Source: Gnetum montanum (taxonomy: Eukaryota > Streptophyta > Gnetopsida > Gnetales > Gnetaceae). From it: 28,864 nt of DNA. Location: assembly GCA_015680685.1 (NCBI GenBank), contig MNCI01014205.1:549105-577968 (forward strand). Reading direction: 5' to 3'. Position 1 is the first letter of the stretch. Each line of letters opens with the position of its first letter. Position numbers and translations under genes: made by a program. Below are positions 11,165 through 19,999 of this stretch, piece after piece. Below the pieces are notes generated by a model that was given only the letters and a program-made list of their open reading frames with translations, did no database searches and was not told the DNA's origin.

Positions 11165-11739
11165 CCCATTCCACTATGCTCCTCAGTGTTTTTGAAATTT
11201 TTTGTTTTACAATTTTTTATTTTTCAACATCATTTGTACGTTTGCCAATTCTTACTGACTTTTCTTTTCTTTAATTAATTTTTGATTTCTTTGTCAATTA
11301 TTTATGCATGTGTGTGTTGCTAATAAGTCGTCTTATTGTCATCAGGTGTCTGGCACGGATGGTTTTCATTGCGATAGTTTGCGTGGAATAGTCCACCTAG
11401 TTTATCTCGCTCCCGCCCTTGCATTGTTGTGCTTGGACTTTACGTCTATTTTCATCTCATAACATCAGCAGTGAGTACACGTCATCCACCCATTCACCAA
11501 CTCCATGGGTTTCCTTCTGTTGGAAACATGTAACCCCTTTGCTTAAAAACATTGTAATTAATGTGTGACCTATGCAGTTCCCAGACTCAGGGATGACCCA
11601 ACGGTTTGAATTGGGTGTGACTTCAAGGGGAATGCAACATTCGTCATCCTCTTCCATTCCCCAAGTTGCCAGGGTGTCCTTATAGATTTCTTACCACTCC
11701 ACATTCTTCTCTAGAAGGAAGCTCCTGGGCAATTAAACC

Positions 11740-11931
11740 TTGCATGGTGTGTTCCTCATCACAAAAATTCAAAAAAAAACATAGAAACAAATAAACATGA
11801 TGATTCAAAGCACACCCCTTGGCCGAATGCATGCAAACAAGCATGGGTCTTTGCATGGTGTGGTTCTCACAAAATAACACAAAAATGAAAAATAAAATCA
11901 CAACTATGTGGGAATTCAAAGCACACCCCTT
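11740..11931 (+). repeat. 111-bp tandem duplication in the A spacer
   Basis: The interval from TTGCATGGTGTG (11740) to ATTCAAAGCACACCCCTT (ending 11820) recurs from 11851 to 11931, a period of 111 bp. B has only one copy (about 26050-26103), so the duplication arose in the A lineage. The inner part of the units has diverged. Confidence 0.75.
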
Positions 11932-12895
11932 AGACCGCCTCTCACGGGCCACAAAAATGAGTTATGGGACTCACTCCATCCCCTCTAACTTAGTCCCATT
12001 TCACTTCTTTTCTTTCACACCTGTTGGAGTGGTGGTTTCTTGTGGGTGCACCCTGATCCTTGGTGGATGGACGAGGCTTCGCCTATTGCTGCGAGGTCAC
12101 TATATGTGGTTGGTTTTGGGTCTGAACTCAAGAATGGTCCTACTGGGTCACTTAACCACAACTTCACATGGGGTTTCATGTGACCAATGATTGGAATTCC
12201 AATCCTCTCATCTCTCTCTTCACCTGTTTCTCTCCATAACTCACCTCACCACTCATGTTTTGAAAGTTTGTCGTGCATTCCATGTACTTCTAATGCCTTG
12301 GCGGGATCTCTTGGGTTGGGGTATTAACTTGTGTACACCATTTCTTGACCCCGAGGCCCACAGACTCCAGTGTTGAGGATATGCAAGGGCTACTAAGGCT
12401 ACCACCTGCTATGGGGAGGACCCACTTGCATATTCTTGGTCTTGCTTGTTAGTCTCCCATCCTTTTGATTTCATGGTTGATTTTTTTCATGGTTCCATCA
12501 CTCGATTTCTTCTCTGTGGAGTCTTTCTAACCATGTTTTCCTACCTTTGACTCTTTTTCTAACTTGACTCTCCTTCCTCTTGTCCTTAGCTATGTTCTGG
12601 GTCTCTCACGCTCTTCAGCCGCCTTAAATTTGCTTTTTAAATCCATCTTTTTAGGTTTTTTCTGGGCTGGTCAATGTTGGTCAATGGGTGTGACCCCCTA
12701 TGTATACGAGGCCTCATCGATGCAGTGCCCAACCCCTATATATATTCCTGTTGTGCCTAAGATTTCCATCATTTTGCAAACAAATTGGGGGGAGATTTTA
12801 CCATTTTTTCTACCTAACTTCTTCCCAAGCACCTACGTTCTATCGTGCATCTGCCCCAACCGATCCTTAACCTCTTAAGCACCCGGAGGTATGCT

Positions 12896-12963
12896 CTCAG
12901 TCGTGGGGGGTGAAGTCTATGTGTAATTAATTAATTAGTTATTAAGACTTCGCACCTATAAAG
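12896..12963 (+). promoter_or_regulatory. Internal polypurine-like tract, inverted repeat and TATA-like site before ORF3
   Basis: CTCAGTCGTGGGGG at 12896-12909 is identical for 14 bases to the sequence at 16243-16256 that precedes the 3' LTR. It is followed by GAAGTCT (12912-12918) and its perfect inverted copy AGACTTC (12945-12951) around an AT-rich loop, then CCTATAAAGG (12955-12964). It could be an internal initiation or promoter module for ORF3, or a scrap of an old LTR junction. Confidence 0.4.
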
Positions 12964-13130
12964 GGAAGAAATGAAAACAATAGCTTAAACTCCAAGTTAT
13001 CCCTTGTTGTTTTTAGCTCTAACCCATGAATTAACACTATGGGGGATTTAATGGAATGCCCATGCCAGCATCATAACTTAGCCGAATTGAGAAGGTGTAT
13101 AAGGGCCATTTTGAGCTACTTGTGCATAGT

Positions 13131-13157
13131 CTAATGGGTGGTTATGTTTGATTACAG
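13131..13157 (+). promoter_or_regulatory. Branch-point and 3' splice-site signal upstream of ORF3
   Basis: CTAAT at 13131-13135, a T-rich stretch, then GATTACAG ending at 13157 place a plant-type acceptor directly against the ORF3 ATG. B keeps the same arrangement (CTAAT 26966-26970, GATTACAG ending 26993). ORF3 would therefore be expressed from a spliced subgenomic RNA. The donor is not identified. Confidence 0.5.
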
Positions 13158-16013
13158 ATGGCACCAAAACCAAGGCATCCAAGAGGCGAAGGACCATCAC
13201 AACCTAGGGACAAGCATCAACAAACAGGAAGGGGATGAGGCATGCAATAACCAGAGCACGTAGAGGGCTCTCATGTAACTAGCCCCCTCCGTGAAGGACC
13301 TGATGTCGAATCTGTCCATTAGATTCCTGAAGAGGAGATGCCCAGCGAGCAATCACAAGGGGATGAAACTCCGGGGATAGCACCATGGCTTGAGGTCACC
13401 CTTACCTAAGCATGTCTTGATGCTATCAAGCCACGAGAAGTGCAATGGATGGTCCTACAAGAGTTAAACTTTGGACCATTTCTCGAGAACGCACCAAAAG
13501 ATGTGAGACTTCAACTACAAAACTCTCCTCTGTGGCCAATTATCACAACTAGTGGTGAATGGTACCTAGGAGAGACCTATCTCTTCTGGATGAATCGGCA
13601 ACCAAGGTCCAGAGTAAGAATTAAAGACATCTATGTCTCTTACTCTGCAGAAGCAATTGTGTAAGCTCTGGGGTTGCCAGAGAGCAAAGCAGATGTGGCG
13701 GAGATCTTGAAACAAGTAGACCCTAAGGTAAAAGGGGAGTGGATCAGGTGGTGCTATGGGGTAGATCGTAAGGAGTTCGACACTCTAACCACTGCGGAGA
13801 GGGTGTATTCAAAGATTACGTCTTACCATCTAAACCCAACGATGAGACCCAGCAAAATCACAGCCTTCTCTGCTCATACATGTGCTGCCTTAAGTGGGAA
13901 ATTTCCAATGAGTCTTCCATAGTTGTTATTCTTGGAAATTGAAAAGAGGTTCACCGAAAGTGAACGTAGAAGATGAGCTCTCCCCTTCCCCTGCCTAATC
14001 AAAAAGTTGTGCAAATGGGTAGGGATAGCACGGTATGCCAATGATACACTTCGACATGCCCCAATTGCCTCATGGTGAGAAATGATGAAGGATAGGACTC
14101 CTACCACTACATAGATGGAGGAAGAGTAGCAACCACCTCCACCACCTGCACAAACAATGAGGTCGGGTTCGCAAACTATTGTAGAACACATCCGTGAAAT
14201 TTGACAATCGCTCTTGAGCCAGCAAGAGCAATCTGGAAGGACTAGTGGAGGAGAAGAGCCTTTGGTCTATCACCCTACAATGAGCCACCTGGAGTAAGTG
14301 GCTCGATCAGTCAGTTTGCTAGAAAGAGTAGGGCTGATGTTCTCCGCCGCCCGAATGCAAGTGCTAGTAAGAACAAATCCTAGTGTCCAAGAGGTAATGG
14401 TATCAACTCAACAGCTATTCCCTGAAATTTCAGGGAATGCTGCTACCTTCTCGGTATGCTTGGAGGATGGCATGGGGGCAACAGTCTTGGTGATGCAGCA
14501 CCAAGGATAGGAGATTGCGACCGAAGTGGTTGTTGATACAATTGCTACAGCTCTCAACGCATCGGTGATGCCTGTACCTGATGTACATGGGCTTCAAGAT
14601 GTATAGGCATCTACCAAAACTTCATGTAGCAAGACTGATGTAGCACAACATGAAGAACTATTGGACTGACTGATGGAAACCAAGCAACCGCTTTCGGATG
14701 TCTTTTACCTTCCGGATAACAATACCGCAACCTAGTCGGAGCTGCTTTCGGCAAGGGGTAAGAGCCTCATTTTGGAAGGGCAACTTGAAGCTACTCAAGC
14801 CACTTGTCAATGCTTGGTAACAGAAGTCTCCCAGTTAAGAACCCAACTTGTTGATCCAGCTCTCCTCAACTATGAGCTCACCAGAGATGAAGCTTTTCAA
14901 CAGCTTCAGGTTAAACTCTAGATTGTTAAGGAGGAGCGAGAGTCGGTGATCTTTGATAAGTCCTTGATAGATGCTCATGCATATCATTTAAATAAGGACT
15001 TAATAGAGGTTTTCCAAGAGAACGTTAGGCTGACTACGGAGGTCCATTTCCTGTGCAATGTTGGTGTAGAAAAAAAACGCATGAAAAACTTTATTCACCA
15101 ATAGTAGGAAGAGCTAGCTCGGGTGAGTGTGGATGTGAGAAGGTTGGCCATTGAGAATTGAAATCTATCCATGGAGGAGGGTCGAGCCTTGCGATAGAAA
15201 TCAACCATCGAAATCACTGCTTGGAAGAACAAGGCCCTTAAATTTGAAAATGTCAAAAACCATTACAGGGACCAAGTGGGATTGCAAAAAGAAGTAAATG
15301 AGAAACAAATTCAAGTCGCAAAGGCTAAAATGAACTAGACACTCTAGCAGCTTTGAGAAGGAGGTGAGGTATGGCAACCTATCTTTGATGGGTTGAATGC
15401 CTACAACCAGGCAGAAATCTACCTCAAGGAACTGTAGATCGAGGAAATGACAGAATACATGGAGCTGGCCAACCTTTGCTACATAAACTTGGCTATGCTA
15501 ACAGCTGGGAGGGTGCAGTTTGACCTGGAGAAGCAAGTGGTCATCTCGTATTCTTTATACGAGGGCGAGTTCTAAGCGCACAAAGCAACAAAGTAGAAAT
15601 TGGAAACAACAAATGTGGAACTCAAGGTTCTTTGCATGAGTTTTGAAGGACAGTGTGCGGTTGCAGAGAACTTGGCCCATCGAATGAATAACTACCAGTA
15701 GCTGCAGACATCAATTCGAGCGTTCGACATCAAACAGAAATAGTTCGTAGCCTGGTTTGTCAACTTGAAAGAACTTTTCCCTGCGCTGCCATGCCCTTGG
15801 TAGGTTCCTATCCTAGCACACATTGGTGAAGTCGCCTGGACAATGAATGATCCCAGAAGTAAGGATGAAAAAATGAGGGCCCTCTTAGAGGCTTTTCAGT
15901 TACCTCTAGAAGTTGTAGTTGCTGCGGGGAAACCATCATTCGTGCCATCGCTGCCACATGGGCCAGAGATTGGTAAAGGTCCATCGAAACCACCGCCACC
16001 AGGGACAATGTGA
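13158..16013 (+). pseudogene. ORF3 of element A: 951-codon frame, plant-transposon-protein-like plus coiled coil
   Basis: Starting at the ATG at 13158, one reading frame can be followed to TGA 16011-16013 without an indel, broken by 30 premature stops (18 TAG, 7 TGA, 5 TAA by manual count). Residues about 1-95 are polar. Residues about 95-290 (LGETYLFWMNRQPRSRVRIK, YSAEAIV, ALGLPES, then SKITSYHLNPT and ALPLPCLIKKLCKW) resemble the 'putative plant transposon protein' family: a short region around FSPEAIN..LGL and a later P.LI..LC. A Pro/Gln linker follows. Residues about 510-870 are rich in Glu/Gln/Lys/Leu with heptad character (VSQLRTQL, KEVNEKQIQVAKAKM), so a long coiled coil is likely. The tail is Pro-rich. 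No signal peptide or membrane segment is visible, so an envelope role is unlikely. The function is unknown. Confidence 0.7.
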
Positions 16014-16222
16014 TCTTCTCTGGTAATTTTTGCATCTTTCTACACAGCAGAGAATCCAGGACTGGTAAGGTTTTCAATTTTGTCTCTGAATACCACCATT
16101 TTTGTAATTTTTCCTTCTTTGTATACTCGGGCACTTGGCACATCAGTAAAGTTGGTGTTGTGTCATATGCATGTGTCATGTGTGTTGTAAATAAAATTCT
16201 ATACCTTCCAAATTGTAAGAGG

Positions 16223-16258
16223 AACTCGAGGACGAGTTTTTACTCAGTCGTGGGGGTA
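16223..16258 (+). other. Hairpin and polypurine tract of element A
   Basis: AACTCG (16223-16228), loop AGGA, and CGAGTT (16233-16238) form a perfect 6-bp stem 20 bases before the 3' LTR. GTGGGGGTA (16250-16258) directly abuts the LTR and would prime plus-strand DNA. B has the matching arrangement at 27275-27310 with different stem bases. A CGAGGACGA block before the polypurine tract is, as I recall, common in plant Ty3/gypsy elements. Confidence 0.75.
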
Positions 16259-16462
16259 TGATGAAGTGCTAGACAATCCATGCATTAACTAGGCCACGTA
16301 TACGGGGTCTCGTATACATGGTCGTGTCGACGCAGCCCCGTATACGTAGCCACGTTGACGCGGCCCCGTATACGCAGCCACATCGACATGGCCCCATCGA
16401 TGCATCCTTCCAGTCATCGATGTGGCCTCGTTTATGCAGAGCTTGTTTCAGCCTATAAATAA
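16259..16462 (+). repeat. 3' LTR of element A, truncated after the TATA box
   Basis: It begins TGATGAAGTGCTAGA, matching the 5' LTR start, carries about three GTATAC repeat units (16291-16400) and ends inside CCTATAAATAA. About 730 bp of LTR are missing. The sequence AGCTTGTTTCA at 16440-16450 is repeated exactly at 16464-16474, straddling the break, which suggests end-joining with templated filler. Confidence 0.85.
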
Positions 16463-16589
16463 TAGCTTGTTTCAAAATGTTGCATTACAAGTAGGAACAT
16501 CTAAGCTTCCTAAATTTTCCCATCAAATTGACTTGTATTACCTTTTTTTATTTTTTTTTATTATTTTTTTGTCATGCATAGATTGGAAT
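16463..16589. other. Junction sequence between element A and block copy 2
   Basis: It begins with the 11-bp direct repeat of the truncated LTR (16464-16474), then shows T-rich DNA (16540-16572). No gene or known repeat is recognised. Confidence 0.5.
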
Positions 16590-17039
16590 GCCAAAAACTT
16601 TGGATAATTTCAATGTTGGGGTGTGGACATGGATCATCTAGGGTTAATCTCATCAATCTACCATATTTGCATTGAGTCTTTCTTTGAATATGTATTTGAT
16701 TTTCTCGCCATTAAGGTTCTTTGCTGCATTCTTGCATGCATAGATGCATTGAGTGTTTTGTTTGAATTTTTGTTCTTTGTTGCTTGGAGTGTCTTTGATT
16801 TTCCTAAAATTATGGTTCTTTAGAGCATTCTTGTATGATTTGTATACATTCTCCTTTTGTTGCTAATTATCATTGATATCTAAAATTAAAATATTATTTA
16901 CTTTCTCTACCTTATATTAGAAGACATAAAGGATTTATTAAATAGGCATTACATTCGTATCATAAAAGTTAAATATCAACTAAATATCATAAAAGTTAAA
17001 AGATTTATTCAAAGTTAAAATGAATGCATGCCTACTTAC

Positions 17040-17615
17040 GTAGGCACAAAGGACAAAACATATGAAGAAGATTTGGATATTAAATCTTTCTTCTTTAAAA
17101 GCTTAGTTGCAAAAATTTCATATCTTAACATCTTAAATTTTAAAAAAATATTTTGTTGGATTCAATCTTTCATAATTTAACATTCATGTTGATATATTAT
17201 GATTTAACATATTAATTTATACGATAAGTCACATAATTAATTGGAAGGAGTATGCTAAGGCATGCTTTATCTAGGAGAAATGATCATCATTGAGAGCTTC
17301 AATGCTCATCCCACCAAGTATGATTTCAAGAAGATTAATGGATAAGTGAAAGTTCAATATCTTTGAATGGCTATACCTACGCTCAAATCCATAACTTTCA
17401 ATTTAGGAAATGAGCACCTTACTATCACTCCAAATGATATTCCTTATATGCCATCTAGGGTCATGACAAAAACATATGTTGAAGGATTATGGTATCAAGT
17501 AGATAATTAATCATTGAAAATCATGACTAATTCTCTTAGATCATTTTCCCCCCTTTAAACAAACATCAGGGTTGGTAGTAGAACCTTTGGGTGCATCACA
17601 AATCATAGTTATAAT
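17040..17615. other. AT-rich stretch, nothing recognised
   Basis: Short frame fragments around 17280-17560 (for example text reading NGQVKVQYL with one stop restored only in thought) do not match a family I know. No RNA gene or repeat structure stands out. Confidence 0.35.
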
Positions 17616-17620
17616 AATTA

Positions 17621-17690
17621 GGTGTTAACCTAGTGGTAAGACTCTTGATTTGAAAGTTCCAGATCATCGGTTTGATTCTAGTGGGCAATG
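17621..17690 (+). repeat. tRNA-derived SINE-like unit 1
   Basis: TTAACCTAGTGGTAAG (17625-17640) fits an RNA polymerase III A box, and GGTTTGATTCTAG (17669-17681) fits a B box, at tRNA-like spacing of about 30 bases. Flanking stems do not form a proper tRNA, so a SINE head is likelier than a gene. Confidence 0.5.
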
Positions 17691-17851
17691 CTAAGTTATA
17701 AAGTTCTAATTGAACTAAATTTCTTGGGGTGAACCTATATTAGAATTACTTTCTGGTTCGAACACCAATAGTTACCCTTTAGTTGGTACTTATGATTATA
17801 TTATTTATTTACTACCAATGGTAGGTGGCTCATGTAGTTATTTCATTATCT

Positions 17852-17915
17852 TTTTAACCAAGATGTTGCCAATTCAAGTAACATTTAAGGTGTCACTATA
17901 TTCATCTATAATTAT
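17852..17915 (+). repeat. Direct repeat, first copy (second at 18345-18405)
   Basis: The text around CATTTAAGGTGTCACTATAT and CATCTATAATT is repeated near 18372-18405 with about 80-85 percent identity, some 490 bp apart. The two copies bracket SINE-like units 2 and 3, so the intervening segment was probably duplicated or inserted. Confidence 0.45.
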
Positions 17916-17940
17916 TCTAAAGTATCATTTTAAAACAATG

Positions 17941-18005
17941 AGGTATTAGCCTACTGGTGAAACTCTTGATTTATAAGCTCTAAATCATGGATTCAGTTGA
18001 TTTAT
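17941..18005 (+). repeat. tRNA-derived SINE-like unit 2
   Basis: AGGTATTAGCCTACTGGTGA and the following AACTCTTGATTT align with unit 1 (ACTCTTGATTT at 17641). The B box has decayed to GGATTCAGTTG. It is clearly related to unit 1. Confidence 0.45.
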
Positions 18006-18129
18006 AAAGTTTTGAAATTGAAATTTTTACTTATGTCCATGGAGACCCTTTGGATGTATCAAACATATTTCAAAATTTCTTCAACAAATTTTTAAATTTT
18101 AATTTATAACTCATTGTTGCCTAATAAAA

Positions 18130-18185
18130 ACAAAATTGAAATCTAGGATCACTAGGGCATGACCCTTATCACTAGGCTAACACCT
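18130..18185 (-). repeat. tRNA-derived SINE-like unit 3, reverse strand
   Basis: Read on the minus strand from 18185, AGGTGTTAGCCTAGTGATAAG gives the same A-box region as unit 1. The rest is diverged. An ambiguous base (N) sits at 18186. Confidence 0.4.
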
Positions 18186-18429
18186 NAGAAATACTTGGGG
18201 CTTTTTGATTGGTCTAAGTGTTTATCTATTTTTCTGGGGTATCTTCTACCCTCCATAATGATGTTGCTATTGTAATTACTAATTTTGGGGTTCGCCCCTC
18301 TCATTATATCAATGATCAAAATTTCCCTTAAAAATTCATATCTTATTAAGCAAAAAATTGTCAATTGAAGTCACATTTAAGACATCACTATATTTATCTA
18401 TAATTCATCTATAATGTTACTAGAAGAGA

Positions 18430-18748
18430 TAAACATCATAATATAGACATTAGAGTAAAACTTGGAGTGGCTTCTATTTCAAATAAGCTACAAGAATGAT
18501 GACTTCGGTGGTTTGAAAAAGTACAAAGAAGATTAGAGAATGAACCTAGAAAGAAGGGATGCTACATCATTATTTTAGGGAAGCCAGCAAAAGGAAGATG
18601 AAAAAAGACTTGGGAAAAAATAATTGAAGATTTTAAAGAAACTACAAATAAACAAAGATCTAGTTCTTCATAGAGGCGAATGGTGAAAAGGAACTCATGT
18701 AGCCAAGCCCATTTTGTTGGGACAAGACTAGGATGATGATGATAAATT
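18430..18748 (+). mobile_element. 3' end of an RTE-type LINE, 5' truncated and decayed
   Basis: The translation from 18487 reads KLQE, two stops, LRWFEKVQRRLENEP, then later LGKPAKGR, a stop, and KKTWEKIIEDF. This matches the C-terminal end of plant RTE-like LINE reverse transcriptases (RLRWFGHVQRR ... GRPKKTW ... D pattern). The tail GTAGCCAAGCCCATTTTGTT then GGGACAAGACTAGG ends in a GAT/ATG trinucleotide run, as such LINEs end in TTG-like microsatellites. It is a dead fragment of about 320 bp. Confidence 0.75.
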
Positions 18749-19176
18749 CTTCTAAGGTATCATGTTGAATTTATGTCCTAGTAGTAAATAATGTTTTTTT
18801 AAAAAAGTTTTGGTTCCAATAGCAATAACCTCCCCCAACCACCCCTCGCCCCTCCCCCCCCTCCTCAGAAGGAAAAAAAACACCCACTATACACATTTAG
18901 GGTAAAAATATAAAAAAGCCTTGCAGGTTCCAACACCTCTCCCTCACCCCCACATACATGCCTCCAAACCCCCTAAAAGTATCATACTAACTATATATCT
19001 TAGAGTGTACTTATAGTCATTCTTTTAAATTCGGACACTCCCCTCCATTAACTTGTAACATGCCACTAACTAGGCTTAGGCTAGAAAGGTATTACTTAAA
19101 GAAAAAAGAAAATATACAAAAAAATCATAAAGTGTTGCTTAGGAAATATGTTTTATACCAAGAAATATGCAATAGG

Positions 19177-19282
19177 CATTCATAAAAATAGGTACATAGG
19201 GGAAGAAAAATTTTGAAAAATGGTGACCCATTCATAAAAAATAGGTACATAGGGGTACAAAAATGTTGAAAAATAGTGACAG
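19177..19282 (+). repeat. 52-bp tandem repeat, two units
   Basis: CATTCATAAAAA and ATAGGTACATAGGGG followed by TTGAAAAATGGTGAC occur from 19177 and again from 19229. There is minor divergence. No coding content. Confidence 0.7.
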
Positions 19283-19383
19283 TAGCCCCATGTGTCTATT
19301 TAGAGCTTTCTAATCATCATGGTTGCATTAATATTTGATTATTATATTATTTATGCTTAGAATATGCCTCTAAGCTAACATGG

Positions 19384-19462
19384 GGTGCTAGTACTATGCT
19401 TTGAACCTAGAACCTTAGGAGTGCAAAGCACTTAAGCCAATTAGCTAAACTAGAGCTTGTGC
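19384..19462 (-). repeat. tRNA-like (SINE or pseudo-tRNA) unit, reverse strand
   Basis: On the minus strand, AGTTTAGCTAATTGG (A-box-like, 19437-19451) is followed by GGTTCTAGGTTCAAAGC (B-box-like, 19398-19414). This resembles a tRNA body, but the acceptor ends do not pair and the anticodon arm is distorted. I read it as a tRNA-derived SINE remnant. Confidence 0.45.
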
Positions 19463-19999
19463 TCATCTTATGTGGGTTTTTGTATTCCTATATATTATTT
19501 TCCTCTATGTATAAGATTACATTTATATGCAATATACACATGCATGTACATATGTTTGATCCTATTCTCTTAGTCTTAATGTTCAATAATTTTCCTTGAA
19601 TCTTATTTTTTATATATATACTTTGATCTTTAAGCTAAGATAAGGCCCAAATACCAAAAAGCTAAATAGGTAAATCACAAAATAATAATTCCAAATAGTG
19701 TGGAGGTGGTTGAAAATATTTTTCCTCCTAATGATCCAAGTGCATGTGGCCAGAAGTAAGAGATGGGAGATGTTGTTAGATTGAGATATTGGCCATATCA
19801 TTTGTTGGCTTTTGTATTTTTTTATGGGATGTGATGCATTTTTATTAATGATCATATGTATTTATGATGAAAACTTGTATGCATGTGGATTATGATACAA
19901 AATTATTTTTTCTCATAGTGAAACATTAAGCATTATAACTAAGCCATTGTATTTAGCTTAAGACCTAATTCTTGAGAAGCCAATGTAGCTAAATGTGTT

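Larger units (their letters stand above)
11165..13157 (+). other. Non-coding spacer between pol and ORF3 in element A
   Basis: There is no sustained coding frame. The spacer aligns with 25410-26993 of B: shared blocks include GGAATTCAAAGCACACCCCTT, GACTTCAAGGGGA, GGGAGG.CCCACTTGCATA and the terminal TGATTACAG. Conservation in two diverged elements shows it is part of the ancestral element and not an insertion. It contains a 111-bp tandem duplication, an inverted repeat with a polypurine-like tract, and a splice-acceptor signal at its end. Confidence 0.7.
3889..16462 (+). mobile_element. Element A: Athila-like Ty3/gypsy LTR retrotransposon, decayed, 3' truncated
   Basis: In order: 5' LTR (3889-4821), tRNA-Asp primer site (4823-4840), gag-pol in one original frame (4985-11164) with protease, reverse transcriptase, RNase H and integrase, a 2-kb non-coding spacer, a large third reading frame (13158-16013), a hairpin and polypurine tract (16223-16258), and a 3' LTR cut short at 16462. 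The protease-RT-RNaseH-integrase order identifies Ty3/gypsy. The primer site, the CX2CX3HX4C gag zinc finger, FMDDF in RT and an ORF between pol and the 3' LTR point to the Athila group. Every protein carries premature stops, so it is non-autonomous today. The two LTRs differ mainly by CpG transitions in the 200 bp that can be compared. Confidence 0.9.
16590..19985. repeat. Duplicated block, copy 2, with later insertions
   Basis: It is collinear with 2190-3440. The first part (16590-16985) matches 2190-2815 and the last part (about 19540-19980) matches 3180-3440. The middle (about 17040-19500), absent from copy 1, holds tRNA-derived SINE-like units, a LINE 3' fragment and short tandem repeats. 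Both copies lie upstream of an Athila-like LTR (A after copy 1, C after copy 2), so the duplicated unit may once have included such an element. Confidence 0.6.

Noticed and set aside
13874-14288. Minus-strand open frames over ORF3
   Set aside because: They are shadows of the coding strand, with low-complexity content and no motif.
13158-16013. TAG read as a sense codon (recoding) in ORF3
   Set aside because: TGA and TAA also occur in frame, gag-pol of the same element has frameshifts, and the bias fits methylated CAG decay better.
16269-16475. Minus-strand open frame with recurring RGCV/RIRG residues; a similar one at 28622-28831
   Set aside because: Both are translations of the U3 palindromic repeats and not proteins.
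18828-18863. C-rich tract as a regulatory or i-motif element
   Set aside because: A single simple-sequence tract next to the LINE tail, with no supporting context.
19384-19462. A functional tRNA gene on the minus strand
   Set aside because: A- and B-box-like motifs exist, but the acceptor stem does not pair and the anticodon arm is irregular.
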